64,000 nucleotides of DNA from Rotaria socialis. Lineage: Eukaryota; Rotifera; Eurotatoria; Philodinida; Philodinidae. A model generated the notes under the pieces. That model was not told where the DNA came from. It made no database searches and saw only the letters and a list, made by a program, of their open reading frames with translations. The number at the start of each line of letters is the position of its first letter. Position 1 is the stretch's first letter. The translations under genes were made by a program, and so were the position numbers. This document shows, in pieces, positions 26,023-37,990 of this stretch. The stretch covers positions 1 through 64,000 of the forward strand of contig CAJNYU010002656.1 of assembly GCA_905331475.1 (NCBI GenBank). Direction: 5' to 3'.

Positions 26023-27824
26023 ATGGTTAAAACAAAAGGAAAAAATAAGAAGAAAAAAGCACAAAAAAAAGTCAACGAAGACAACGAATACGAAGATATG
26101 GAATCAGAAGATTTAGCTGCCGCTGGCGGAGAAAAGGCCACCGGGAAACAAGTCTACTTACCAGGTGATCCACTAAATGAAGACGAAGAACTTGTTCGAG
26201 AAGAAAGTGCATACGAAATGTTTCATGAAGCACAAACAGGCAAGTACGTGTATGATAAACATCGAAAGGAATTTATCAATGAGTTCTTTTTTTTTGTCTA
26301 GGCGATCCATGTTTAAGTTTTGATATATTAACTGATAGTTTGGGTATGGATAGAAGTCAATATCCGCATACAGTCTATATCGTCTGCGGAACGCAAGCAG
26401 AAAAATCTGATCGAAATAGTGTCATGGTTGTAAAATTGTCAAATTTAACCAAAACTTTAAAAGTAAGAATTTTGACTCAATCCAGTGCTGCCGATATTGA
26501 AAATGATTTTTGATGAAACGAACAAATTTCTATCTAGGAAAATGCAGCAGAATCTGAATCCGATGGCGATGACGATGAAGAAGAAGATACAAAACCAGAG
26601 TTTGAATCAGTTTCTTTAAGGCACATTGGCGGTGTGAATCGAATACGAGTAAGTCACTACTAGAAATGAGCTTTCGAAATGAAAATACTTGTATCGGCTC
26701 TTTTCATCAGTCAACAGTTATTAATGATCGTAAAATAGCGGCGACATGGTCCGATGCAGGAAAAGTTCATATTTGGGATTTAAGCCGATTAATTCATGCT
26801 GTCAATGATTCATCTGTTATGGCTGCTTATGTTCGTAATCAAGAATCGCCAAGGCCATTATATACATTTAGTGGACATACAAATGAAGGTAAAATTAATA
26901 TTTTCATTTTCAAAAAAAGAAAACACTTCGAAGATTTTATTTCTTAGGTTTTGCTATGGATTGGTCGCCGACAATTCCAGGTAAATAAATACTTGATTAA
27001 TTTCGAAAGCTAACTTTTATTTTTTTTTCTCTGAGTAGGAATGTTAGCAACAGGTGATTGTTCAAAAAATATTCATGTATGGAAACCAAATGAAACCGAA
27101 TGGCATGTTGATCAAAGACCTTTCACTGGCCATACATCGTCTGTTGAAGATATTCAATGGTCACCAAATGAACAAAGTGTAAATATCAATGCAGAAACAA
27201 AACGATTATTTGCATTTCTTTTTTTTTGTTGTCTATTACAGGTTTTTACTTCGTGTAGTGTTGATCGAAGTATTCGTATATGGGATATTCGTGCTATGCC
27301 ATCGAAAGCTTGCATGTTAACCGAAGCTGACGCACATTCATCCGATGTCAATGTTATCAGTTGGAATAAGCATGAGCCATTTATTGTATCTGGTGGTGAT
27401 GATGGTTTTATTAAAGTTTGGGATTTAAGACAATTTTCTGTATGTAAAGAAAAAAAAAGAATCTTCACGCCGAAAGTTTTCTCGTTGTATTTAGAAAAGC
27501 ACGCCAGTTGCATCGTTTAAACATCATCGTTCATCGATAACGAGTGTTCAATGGCATCATACAGATTCAAGTGTATTTGCTGCAGCTGGATCCGATAATC
27601 AAATAACATTATGGGATTTAGCTGTAGAAAAAGATGACGAAGAGAAAAACGAACAAGCAGCTAGTAATAATAATAATCAAGTGGAAAACATACCGGATCA
27701 GTTGCTGTTTATTCATATGGGACAAACAGATATAAAAGAAGTACATTGGCATCGACAAATACCTGGTGTATTAGTTAGTACTGCTCTATCCGGTTTTAAC
27801 ATCTTTAAAACAATCAGTGCTTAA
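26023..27824 (+). CDS. GRWD1: Glutamate-rich WD repeat protein (ribosome assembly chaperone)
   Basis: Nuclear WD40 protein that escorts ribosomal protein uL3 and acts in 60S assembly (yeast Rrb1). Eight exons: 26023-26239, 26302-26462, 26538-26648, 26711-26888, 26948-26980, 27039-27178, 27242-27439, 27495-27824; 455 residues (human 446). A Lys-rich nuclear signal opens the protein. Then come [17 protein letters not shown], an acidic Glu/Asp stretch, and WD repeats with [36 protein letters not shown] and the conserved end [16 protein letters not shown]. Intron 1 has a GC donor (G|GCAAGT); the nearby GT would shift the frame. Exon 5 is only 33 nt. AATAAA follows at 27855. Confidence 0.96.
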
Positions 27825-29495
27825 AGAAAATATTCAGTTTGTTTCTTTTTCCGAAATAAAACTAAAACCATGTTTGGTTAACTACTTGTTATAAATAATC
27901 AATTTTATTCGATCTAATATTGTTTTTGAAGCGAGTGATAGCCGCAGATTAATGCCTTAGTACTATAGTCCTGCGGGACTGGCCCGAAATTTTTTCGGGA
28001 CGGAGCAATTCGAAAAAATCCAGTGTCCCGAATTTTTAAGTCATTACATAAAAACGTGTGATGCACTTTAAACTTTTTATTGATAACAAACATCTTGATG
28101 TTTAAATCGAAAGCAGAAAAAAAGAAATATTGGAAGATATACTGAACACTGTTCATCATCATTATCTTTTTCAGCTGCTTCTTCATGCAATTATTGACTT
28201 CCTGTCGTCAATTTCACTTTTTCCTGATGTTACAGAAGGTGTTGAGTCAGGTGAGCGTTCTTTTTTTACAAACTTCAACAACTAAAGAATAAATCACAAG
28301 CTATTCATTTTATGTGTGCACAAATATGTATGTGCTTTTTCGAGTGTATGAAAATTAATCGACGTTAATTGGTTCATACGGAAATTAGTCGTATTTAATT
28401 TAAAAAAATGAATTTCTAAGTAGAACTTGTAGTTGACAGCAATTAGTTAAATAGTGACAAAAAAAAGAATTTTCACGCAATGATAGATAAATCGTTGATA
28501 TCAAAGAGAGCACATGTGTGTCGGATATATCGCAGTTGTTATAGACATACATTACCTCAAATAAGCTCATACATTTTAAATAACATCTATCACAAAAGGC
28601 TCGATTTGACTGATCTAATAATGATTAGATTAAAATATTCTTCGTCGGTTATATAAAAAGTTAATATACTATGAAAACAGGAGAATACTATTTTTCTCAA
28701 ATATCTTCATTTACTTCGAGCAGGGTTCAAAGTACCATTTTCTATTTTTGATAAAAACAAATTAATTTTTATCTATAAATTTTTCGACAAATTTTCACTC
28801 TTCCTCTCTTTTCCTATTGGTCAGGCAGGAAAGGTCTTTTGTTTTCTTTGACAGAACTTCCAGGGCCACATCTACGTCGTTTTTGACGTGTTAATTCGTT
28901 CCAATAAACATTTATGGAAATATTTTCTATAAAAACAAAAATCATACAAACATTTTTGTTCTCTTGGAATCGGTTTAAGTTTCGCTTGTTTCAAACCGAT
29001 TGATTTTTGAAAGACAGTGTTTTTTGTCATTAGTGATTAGCATTAGTACTTCAACAATATCGATATCATGCAGTTGCACTCAATCTAGTGTTTTCTTATT
29101 TTAATCGTTTATCTCATACATTTACGAAGAAAATGCTAGGCAAGTTTAAAAGCGAGATTTTGGAAATTAACAAGATTTTTTCACACGCCGTATTTTACAT
29201 TAGCTACATAAATCTAACGGGCGCTGTCTGCCCGATGCCACATGTCTGTGGAAAAGAAGCGATATAGACAACCCATGATTATAGAGAGATATCACTATGA
29301 TAAGACTTAAAAATGCGTTCGGGCCATTTTTAGATATAGGCCGCTAAGTCATTCACACTAGGGAAATATGTTTTTTTTATATTTCTTGTAAAAAAAACTC
29401 GTTATTTATTCATATACATTTCAAAAAGAAGAGGCATAAAAATGTAATGTATTCAAAAGAAAATCAAACTAAATGTTCTTTTGATAGGTGATCGA
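27825..29495. other. Intergenic between convergent GRWD1 and CFAP52
   Basis: No gene found. A short palindromic patch at about 27960-28035 (CCCGAAATTTTTTCGGG and repeated TCCCG/CGGGA words) may be a small fold-back element remnant. The rest is AT-rich. Confidence 0.45.
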
Positions 29496-32400
29496 TTAAG
29501 CTGTCGATTTAGGAAATTTCCATCGAAATACACTTCCATCGGCACTCACAGAAACAATATGTTGTGTATTTGGACATATTTTAACTTTCTTTACTTCACT
29601 ACCATGACCAATACCAATGCCGAATACGTCGCCTTCATTATAACGCCATAACTAGGTTCATGAAAAGCAACATTATGAATTTCTATATGAGAATTGAAAA
29701 AAAAATAATTGACTCACCTTTACTAATTTGTCACCACTAACAGTGACAAAATAATTGCCAACGCTATCGATATCAAGTCCATTAATGGTTCCACTTTTCG
29801 ATGCTTCTAGTTCACGTATTTGTGTACCATTGACTGCTTCCCAATAGGCGACTTTTCGATCACTACCTCCTGTTAATATATGATATTCTTCCGGATGATA
29901 AGCAACACATTGAAAAAGTGTATTTTCAAATAAAACTTGAGTACGTGCGAAACGTCTGAAAATAAAATCGTACGTAAAAAATAAAATGAAAATAAATTCT
30001 CTTCTACTTCAAATTCCAAATAATACAAGTGCCATCGAGTGAAGCCGTAACGCATTCCGTATCTGATTTATTAATTCGAATAGCAACAACAGCATTTTTA
30101 TGTTCTTTCATTGTTGCTAAAATTTCACGTGATTTCGGATTTATTTGCCAAATACGTATCATGCCTTCGCCACCACCACTAATTATTCGTCGACAATCAT
30201 TGGTCACAGTAACAGCTGTTACGCCACGATTATGTGCATCGTTGATTGTAAATATTTCACGACCTGTTTCAGGATAAAACGCACGAATACGACCATCATC
30301 CCAGCCACTATATGCATAGAATATTTTGTTCAAACAAAACGAGGAAAAAACCTCATATCTATACCTGATGATCATTTTTCCATCGCGAGTAAAACATAGA
30401 GAATTACATGTTTTATTGGCTTCTGTAATTCGTAATAATTCATTACCAGTTGGTGCGTGCCAAATACTATTTAAAACAAGCGAATATGGACGGTTAGTTA
30501 ACCTGTGATCCCATTTTTTATTTGTTGATAGGTACGTATGTACGAGAAAAACTGAAGATTTCAGAATATCAAGGATGGTTTCATCGCCCTTCATTCGCTT
30601 GAGGGAAAATCTTAGTAAGAATTTCCATATCTTTACTCATTAGACTAATTAAGCTAAAGGTTGGTTAAGAACACACTCAGATAGAGCAGGCATCCTATTC
30701 CGCAATGTTGAACATTCCGGAACCAGATTCGCCCCCGGAATCAGTTCCGTCGATTCCGGAATTACACCTTGTTTCACTATTCTATCTTCTCTTATCCATC
30801 TAGTGATGATCCGATCCCGGTCCGGAATTCGGTAAAAGCGGAATCAGTGGGAATTAGAAGTAATTCCGGAATTGAGTCGGAAGAGATAAACGGAATCGCC
30901 GGAATTAGATGGAATTGGTTCCGGAATGTTCAACATTGGAGAATAGAATGTATTCTTTGTAGATATTATTTAGAAGATTCTATTTGTCTTACCGAATATC
31001 TTGATAACTGCAAGTACCAAATAGTTCCGATGTTCCACTAAAAAAACTCAAACAAATTAGATCATAAAACTCAATTTTCAACTTACAATGGAAAAGCAAT
31101 ATCATTAATTGGTGAATTATGACATGTGTTAATTAATTCCATTTTCCAATCGGCATAATTTACTTTATAAATATGTGATCGATCAGTACCAATAAAAATC
31201 TAGAGAAATTGAGTCTTTTCATTTTACAATATTAGAGGACAAAACAAAATAGTTCTTGTTTATCCGTACCATATGACCTTCGCCTCTTAAGGCTAATGAT
31301 GTAATACTGCCCGTCGCTTGTAATGTTCTAAGTAAATAAAACTTAAATAGTCTCATTATCGATTAATAGAAAAACAAACTTTACTTAAATGATTTGAATG
31401 TTTCCTTTTCTGTAATATGAATTTTGCCTTCGCCTGTACCAATTAAAACATCACCGTTTATTAATGCTTGCATAGCTGAAATACCCATAGAATATTTTTT
31501 CTTTTCAGGTCCGATTGTTTTAAATTGACAGGCTGGAATGTAAATCATCAGTATATCTCCTGTTGTTGTACCACAATAGAGAAAGGTACCATCAAGTGAA
31601 ACCTTCGATATAGCGAAGAAGAAAATGAGAGTTAATTAGTAAAATAGTTTTTCTTCTTGATCATACTTACAGTCATACATTTCACAATTCGTTTCACGAT
31701 GCCGGTATTAATATCGGTTGGTCGAATTTTTCGATTACCTACATCCAATTGCCAAAAACGAAGTGTACCACTAAATTTTTGAATTATTGTTTAGAAAAAG
31801 AAAAAAATTATTTTTTAAATACCTTCCAGCACTGTAAAATTGAAATTCATCTTCTTTTGATGTGGCCAAACAATAAGTAATACCAGCACTTTTATGTTGA
31901 GCGGCACTACCACATACGGGTTCTTTGGTTTCCATATTCCAAACTATAATAGCACCATCGTCTTGTCCACCCAATGAAACCAAAAATCGATCGGTACAAG
32001 TAAAAGCAAGATCTTCAATTTTGACCTTGTGTAGAACAAGTCGTGCATATGGATCACGAGTCGCATAATCCCAAACGATAATATCGGCCTATTTTAATTC
32101 AAGTATCTTTTTGAGAATTGATTGATTTGAAGGAAAAAAAAGGAATTTTCTTTTTGTCTATTACTTACCTTAAAGCCCATAAATGTGACTTGACCTGAGG
32201 CTATATATTTTCCATTATTCGATATAGTCAAACAGGAAATATTATTATTATGTCCGAGAAGAAATTCCTGTTGTCGAGTTTGTAAATTTTCAATAACTAA
32301 ATTACATCCTAATGGATATATCATATGAATACGATCTGGATGAAGTTTAAGGCCATTAGGAATTTTTCCTAAATTATACAAAAAATAAAATAATCATATG

Positions 32401-32509
32401 GAAGAAATTTTTCGAATGAATATGAACCTTCGAAGCCAATTGTTGATTCAAGTTCGAGACGTTGCAAATTATCTAGACGCTCTTGTTGTTGATTGTTAGG
32501 AGTTGACAT
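29496..32509 (-). CDS. CFAP52: Cilia- and flagella-associated protein 52 (WDR16)
   Basis: WD40 protein of motile cilia, a microtubule inner protein of axonemal doublets. Twelve exons read on the minus strand: 32428-32509, 32169-32368, 31823-32088, 31671-31770, 31385-31602, 31270-31327, 31087-31199, 30993-31037, 30365-30466, 30008-30307, 29718-29955, 29496-29651; 625 residues (human 620). Matches include HMIYPLGCNLVIENL, YIASGQVTFMGFKADIIVWD, TTTGDIL, ISGGGEGMIRIWQI, ECVTASLDGTCIIWNL and NTLFQCVAYHPEEY. All introns are short GT-AG except intron 8 (30467-30992), which is enlarged by a fold-back element. No breaks seen. Consistent with a ciliated animal. Confidence 0.96.
30689..30950. mobile_element. 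Fold-back element with ATTCCGGAAT words inside a CFAP52 intron
   Basis: Arms at 30689-30722 and 30917-30950 are inverted copies of about 34 bp with roughly three mismatches, sharing CAATGTTGAACATTCCGGAA. The interior repeats GGAATTCCGG-type self-complementary words. It sits wholly within intron 8 of CFAP52, so the host gene stays intact. No target duplication was recognised. Confidence 0.65.
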
Positions 32510-33399
32510 TGTTTGATGATGAAATCGACAAGTTGATTATACCGATACAATGGCTGTCTATTGAGATTGAGTTTGTCAGAATGTTGACAACCATTTTCAT
32601 GAATAACTGCTTAGCAATGACCTAGTCTATCGTTATATTTATTGAAAAAAATTCGAAGACAACAAGAAAGAAACAAAATTGTCAAGACTAAAATATCCTA
32701 GATGTAAAAATACGAAGTTTTTTTCACAATTTTTCCTGTTTTTGTGGACTAGCGACCTCTGTCGATGAGTCAATGAGCAGAGTAATACGTAGTATCTACT
32801 GAAAGAATGTGATGCCATCCGACACAAATGATATCGAAGCAAAAAAAGAGGTCTCTATATCTGTCTACTCTAGATATGGAACATAGATTTTCTGCGAGAT
32901 TCTAGGAGTGCTGGGTGGATAATACCCATATTCTTTGATTTAACCATTGCTATGAGTCTCCTTTCATGTAAAAGCAATCCTATTACTCGATCTACGTACA
33001 CTGAAATGAATTTAAAGTACAGGCTGGCATCGTTGTTTTTCAACAACCTCAATTTTTTATCGACGAGAAGTTGCTGTTTTTCTTTCTCTTGAATATACAT
33101 GACAAGTTGGGGAATAAAAAAGTGTTGATCTTTTATTCATAATTAAAAAAAAACAACTAACTCAACTTCGAACAGCAAGCTGAATCCTTGTTTTCTGTTT
33201 AATAAAACACGTATTATATGCACTCCTTTTTTATTTCAAACTTCGAGATTAACAACGCCACCATTACGTGCAATCTTGGCAGAGTATTTGTTTTTGAGCA
33301 TCGAACGAGGTCATAGAGATAACAAGCGAAAAACATTGATATGTTAATGAATGAACAATGAACATTGATTTCTTTCTTGCTCTATTTTATAGATCGACA
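32510..33399. other. Intergenic, nothing recognised
   Basis: Divergent region between CFAP52 (-) and the small membrane protein (+). Short minus-strand frames at 32639-33100 have no splice or family support. Confidence 0.45.
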
Positions 33400-33811
33400 A
33401 TGGTATCATCGCAGCAGCAATTTTTAGGAATAATATCGGATACTGTCGAGCAAATGGAGTACAATCACGGTGAACAAGTCGATATGAAAAAGTAAGTCTA
33501 CTCTCTCTGGCTGAATTTCTTGTGAAGAAAATATACATTTGATTTTTTTTAAAAGATCACATTTTTTTTCAAAATATTTACTCGTTGGAATTTTACTTGG
33601 CGCTTTGATAGGCAGCATTGTCTTCGCAACAGTATTAACTTTATATCTACATGACTCAAGTGAGTATATAATATCCATGAATATTTACTCTTGCATTTAA
33701 ATAATTTTAGAAGAGTCGACATCATTCACTAGTACGCTCCAGACTGTCACTGTTACAACAAGTGGCTCGCAAGTAATAAGCACGCCAGCAACAACTAAAC
33801 GTGGCGGATAA
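33400..33811 (+). CDS. Small single-pass membrane protein, family unknown
   Basis: Three exons (33400-33491, 33556-33659, 33711-33811) with GT-AG introns of 64 and 51 bp give 98 residues ending in a stop. A polar N-terminus (SSQQQFLGIISDTVEQME) precedes a clear transmembrane helix encoded by exon 2 (YLLVGILLGALIGSIVFATV, about residues 38-57). A Thr/Ser-rich tail follows (TVTVTTSGSQVISTPATTK), likely O-glycosylated if extracellular. The Gly-x-x-x-Gly-like spacing in the helix suggests packing. The ATG lies seven bases after an acceptor-like CTATTTTATAG. No family recognised; the consistent splicing and hydrophobic core support a real gene. Confidence 0.6.
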
Positions 33812-34543
33812 CAACAAGTAGACAATAGTGAAATATCTCGAACCATATTTAGCATGATGAATATTTTTCTGTTTACCATATTAAATTTTATAATTCTGCA
33901 TCAGTTTTTAATTGTTTTGGTTAACAATCGAATCGTAAGCGGGTTGGTTGTTTTTTTAGAAATAAATTCGTGCCGTTCGCAAAATTCGAGTGTAAAATCC
34001 ATGTTCATATCTAACTAAACATTTCATGGATGCAAAACTATTTTTAACAGGAATAATATGTTAATTAAAAATCCCCAATATTCATAACTATAAAAATAAA
34101 TGATCACAATTTTCTAGGACAATGATTCCGTCAGTTTGGAAAATTCTTGTTGCAGATGACAAAAGCTATGTCAATAGTACAGATGTCAAAGTTTCGAATA
34201 CTTCAAGCTGTAAGAATGAAGTGGCAGGTGGGGTGCAATTGTAGATGTGTGAAGGAAGAACAGATGAATATCCACACCCTTGTCATTTAGTATAAAATTT
34301 CTCTATTTTTTTTTATTGTTAATCTATTCTCATCTTTGCTTCTCGTGTCTAAGGGAAAGTATTTTCTCTCACATCGAGACTGACAAAGAAGAGATAAAAA
34401 AGGTGAGAAATAACTAAAAACACGAGAGAAAAAGAACAGCCAACAGTTTCATAGATTGAAGTTAAGAAACATTTTGCTTTTCTTCTTGGAACTTTGGAAC
34501 AGACACAATATTTTAAATCAAGAACGCTGTCTTTTTTACTGTC
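33812..34543. other. Intergenic, nothing recognised
   Basis: AT-rich region before the zinc-finger gene. A T-rich tract lies near 34305-34318. No element identified. Confidence 0.45.
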
Positions 34544-35896
34544 ATGACATTATTTCCATATCGTCAGCTTATCCTTGTTGATTGTGACGGTGGTCGTGGA
34601 GCAATTTTTGATGAGAAATCTCTTCTTTCAAACCTGCCAAGCAATTGTGAGCTCTACCTATTCTGGAATAATAATGATAAGGTTATCAATGATAAACTCA
34701 ATGATTTAAGAAAATTGCCACATATCCACTGTTATCCATCAATCAAAACTAACAAAAAAAATGCAACTGATGGAAAACTTATTTATTTTCTTGGCAAACT
34801 CGTCGATGAATTCTCTTCTGTTTTACTTATAACAGGTGGCGATGAAATTTTCGAAGAAGTTGTTAGCACTGTTAATCAAGATTACGGTTATGGCAAGATA
34901 GAACTAAAAAAACTTGGAAGTCCTAGTAGTGCATCATTCAACGAAATTTTAAGTCATCTTGAACAGCAGAACAACAAATACGCTTCTTCGAATGTGGCCG
35001 ATAAATATCATCTGAAATCGTGGCCTAGTGTTGCTATACGAGACTCAGACCTATTTTTCAATATAGAAGAAATTAAAACAAAAATGGTATTGAATTCAAA
35101 TGTACAACAGTTAGGCCAACCATTGCCGTCAATAACACAAACCACAATCAGCATAAAAGACAATCGATGTCCAATCTGTGGAGCAAATTTCTTCAGTATT
35201 TTCAATGCTAATCAGCACGTTATCTGTAAACATTACATGGTTACATCAAGAATGACTTCAAATCAACTTAGCGCACAAAAAAACGTTGTAGAAAGTCAAA
35301 TAAAATGTCCAATGTGTTCAGAGATATTCACAAAAATGGAAAGAGTTCAACAGCATATTGCCAGCAAGCATGCAACACTTGATTTGAGTAAAACTGTTTT
35401 ATCGAAGAAATCGCTGATTGCTGAAAAAAATATCAACTGTCTGCGATGTTCAAGGAAATTTGCGTCAACCGAAGATATGCATCGACATACGATCGCCAAA
35501 CATGATATTTCTCTTGTTACATGCACATGTTCATCGACAGCTATGGCTACACAAAAATTTCACGCACATAAATCAAGGAACAAGAAGTACAAATGTATGC
35601 TGAACAATAAAGGTTTTATTACGTGCCCAAACGTGGAAGCCACAAAAATACGAATTGTGCTATTGTCAGGCAATCAAATGACCGCTGTTACGAACGGTGA
35701 AACAAATCTATGCCCAATCGATTCATGCCGTCATCTCAAGTATTTCAAAACGAATGGACTTGTGGCTCATGTTAACGCAAAACATAAACAAGTGCAGATT
35801 TGTGTTCTATGTTGTGGTCCAACTTCAATGATGTACTCATTAGAGGAATATAAAGAACATCTTAACACAAAACATCTGATTGCGAGTGTTCTATGA
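34544..35896 (+). CDS. PIN/NYN-like domain protein with five C2H2 zinc fingers
   Basis: Intronless 450-residue protein. The N-terminal ~125 residues look like a PIN/NYN nuclease fold: a first strand ending LILVDCDGG (D13, D15) and a later LLITGGDE (D100, E101), with alternating strands and helices between. These acidic residues are where metal-binding aspartates sit in the fold, but the assignment is by pattern only. Five Cys2-His2 fingers follow at C209-H230, C255-H276, C299-H320, C390-H414 and C420-H444; fingers 4 and 5 have unusual Cys spacing, and a Cys-rich gap lies at 327-361. A related pairing of PIN-like domain and fingers occurs in ZNF451-type proteins. RNA or DNA binding and cleavage is plausible, not shown. 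Confidence 0.62.
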   Translation: MTLFPYRQLILVDCDGGRGAIFDEKSLLSNLPSNCELYLFWNNNDKVINDKLNDLRKLPHIHCYPSIKTNKKNATDGKLIYFLGKLVDEFSSVLLITGGDEIFEEVVSTVNQDYGYGKIELKKLGSPSSASFNEILSHLEQQNNKYASSNVADKYHLKSWPSVAIRDSDLFFNIEEIKTKMVLNSNVQQLGQPLPSITQTTISIKDNRCPICGANFFSIFNANQHVICKHYMVTSRMTSNQLSAQKNVVESQIKCPMCSEIFTKMERVQQHIASKHATLDLSKTVLSKKSLIAEKNINCLRCSRKFASTEDMHRHTIAKHDISLVTCTCSSTAMATQKFHAHKSRNKKYKCMLNNKGFITCPNVEATKIRIVLLSGNQMTAVTNGETNLCPIDSCRHLKYFKTNGLVAHVNAKHKQVQICVLCCGPTSMMYSLEEYKEHLNTKHLIASVL

Positions 35897-36116
35897 CAAT
35901 ATTCTAAAACTTATATCGTTTGCTATCAGAATTTCGTGCAGTTTTTAAAAGAATTATTATTCACGTATGATGCAATTCTGCACTTAAAGCGATTCTATTT
36001 AGCTAAACTAAATATTGTTGTTACTTGTAGTATGCTAGAAATATATAATGTAAAGAAAGGCTGTAACATAAAAAGTGGTATATATTACATTGATTAAAAC
36101 GAAATGAACGAAAACA

Positions 36117-36220
36117 TACCCATGTCGCACAAACCGATCGACAACCGTCGGTTAACCGCGGTCAATTTTTATAAAAATCGGTTAACCGACGGTTTTCGAT
36201 CGGTTTGTACGACATGGGTA
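36117..36220. mobile_element. Near-perfect palindromic element with GGTTAACCG core and TA flanks
   Basis: The sequence reads TACCCATGTCG inward from the left and exactly inverted from the right. The arms of about 45 bp differ at only a few positions, and GGTTAACCG self-complementary words lie around an AT centre. If TA is the target duplication, the ends are CCCATGTCG, as in Tc1/mariner-type miniature elements. The open frame here is a by-product of the palindrome. Confidence 0.6.
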
Positions 36221-36234
36221 TACAGCCACATTTT

Positions 36235-37470
36235 CTTTAATGTACTGATTATCGATCAAGTATTCGTCAATATCGTACAAACGTTTGTATTCTATGATTA
36301 CTGGTATCTGTAACATATAAATTTAGTTGACTGTCAAGTTTTACAGACCAGGGTCCACATAACAAAGTAGAATTATTGCCGCATATACCTGAAACTCCAA
36401 CAACAGTTATTGCTTCTGTTTGTCAGCTCATAAATAATTGTATTCGATGATTAGCTCTATCGGCAACGTAAATGTTACCCATACAATCCAAACTGACGTC
36501 CATCGGGCCATTTAACGTTGTTTTCATTGTTTCCAGAAATTCCATTGGCATCCGCAGCTAGTAGTGACTAGCTATCACCACCCAGCGGCCAGCGAACGAT
36601 GTTACTGGTTGCATAATTTACAATAATTAAACTGTTCGAGAACGAATTGTAATAAACACGAAGTGGGCCTCGCAACTGTGTAATGTTTATTCCGTTACCA
36701 TTCCCATCGGCCACTAAAATACCTGATCATGCTCCTGATGCGTAGAACATAACTCTACTATTGCCATAGTCTGCTATGTATAGTGAATCGGAAGTTGCAT
36801 CAAATGCGATTCCATAGGGATTCATAGATTAATTGCTCAAATTACCCATGTTACCTAAAATAAACATTCTAAAGAGGTTTTCGTGATAAAATCTTAATTT
36901 TATCAAATTAATTGAAACATTAGATTCGAAGTATTGAATAATATGTAGTTTAGTCTAGCCGTATCAGATTCTGACGCTTATTCTATTCTCGAAGATTTAT
37001 AGTTCTTTTTTCATGGAAAACTTTTGTCCATCTCGAGTTTTGTATCTTATTTCGCTGGTAGCTCGATCTAAACGAAATATTTTTTGCATATCAGATAAAT
37101 CAAAAAAGCATTGGTTCATCATCAGAACAGCTTTCCTTGACGAAGGCTTTCCTGGAATAGAATTGTCAACATTATATAGGTGAAGCAATGAGCCTCACGA
37201 AAATAGTGCAAAATGAATATTTCTCATCAAACTATTTTATAACTGTCCAATACTTCCAATGGTAATTCCAGATGATGAGCCATTATAGAACAATGGAATT
37301 CCATGGTTTCCTGTATCGGCCACACAAAGGTCTCCATTCGAGTCAACCAACGCCTGTGAGGGATTCCTCAACTGGGTGGAAAATGAACCAGATGTTCCAC
37401 TTTCACAGACTGTTGTACTAATTCAAGAGCCCATCGCATATTTTTGAATGCGGTTATTGCCGGTACCAGT
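36235..37470 (-). pseudogene. NHL-repeat protein pseudogene fragment
   Basis: Minus-strand translation gives successive NHL beta-propeller motifs: VFTGTGNNRIQKYA (near 37440), LVDSNGDLCVADTGNHGIPLF, SDSLYIADYGNSRVMFYASG, MDVSLDCMGNIYVADRANHRIQLF and LNLYVTDTSNHRIQTF. They are interrupted by in-frame stops (near 36325, 36410, 36565 and 36735) and at least two frame changes. A non-NHL stretch at about 36860-37190 may include an old intron with acceptor TTTATTTTAG. The 5' part is lost where the CCGTTTT-rich fold-back region begins near 37500. NHL-repeat proteins form large families in bdelloids; this copy is dead. Confidence 0.75.
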
Positions 37471-37499
37471 GAATACAGTGTATTTTGATAACCTACTGT

Positions 37500-37990
37500 G
37501 GCAATCTCTGAAAAACCGTTTCTGAGAGGGTTTCTGAGAACTTCCCAGGAGGATCATCCTGCCGTCTGAAACACCATCGGAAACGGCTATAAAACGACAA
37601 AAAACAGCATTAATTTTCACCCTATTTCGCCGTAATCCGTCAGCTCGTTTTACGGGCCGTTTTTGTTTTGCTAGAAAACAGCCATCGCTTTTAACACTAT
37701 TCTCTTCGTTTTCCGAGCTGACGGAAAACGGCGCCGTCTTTTAACGTTTTACATCGTTTTTGTGCCGTTTCAGGCCGTTTACGGGCCGTTTTCTTTCACC
37801 TGGGTTCAAGCGTTTTCAAAAATACGCTTTTCATTTCCGAGACCTCGAAAACCCTCAGGTTTTCAACAATACCGATTTCGATGCCCTTAACGTATTCTAC
37901 AAAACCTTTTCCCTGGTGCTTGAAACCAAACCATATTCTCAGAAACCCTTATGGTATTCTAGGAAACTAATATTACCAGAAAAACCTGAC
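37500..37990. mobile_element. Nested fold-back region with CCCAGG ends and CCGTTTT/ACGGGCCGT words
   Basis: An inner unit at 37544-37804 starts CCCAGG and ends CACCTGGG. Its interior repeats GGCCGTTTTACGG-type words and a GTCAGCTCG / CGAGCTGAC inverted pair. Outside it TTTCTGAGAA (near 37531) recurs inverted as TTCTCAGAAACC (near 37937), so the fold-back extends further, perhaps as one element inside another. No target duplication is clear. It abuts the broken 5' side of the NHL pseudogene. Confidence 0.5.

Noticed and set aside
27154-27513. Minus-strand frame of 119 codons
   Set aside because: It is the antisense shadow of GRWD1 exons 6-7.
30769-31041. Plus-strand open frame of 90 codons
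   Set aside because: It spans the intronic ATTCCGGAAT element and the antisense of CFAP52 exon 8.
36104-36313. Open frame of 69 codons
   Set aside because: It is generated by the palindromic element at 36117-36220 and has no other coding support.
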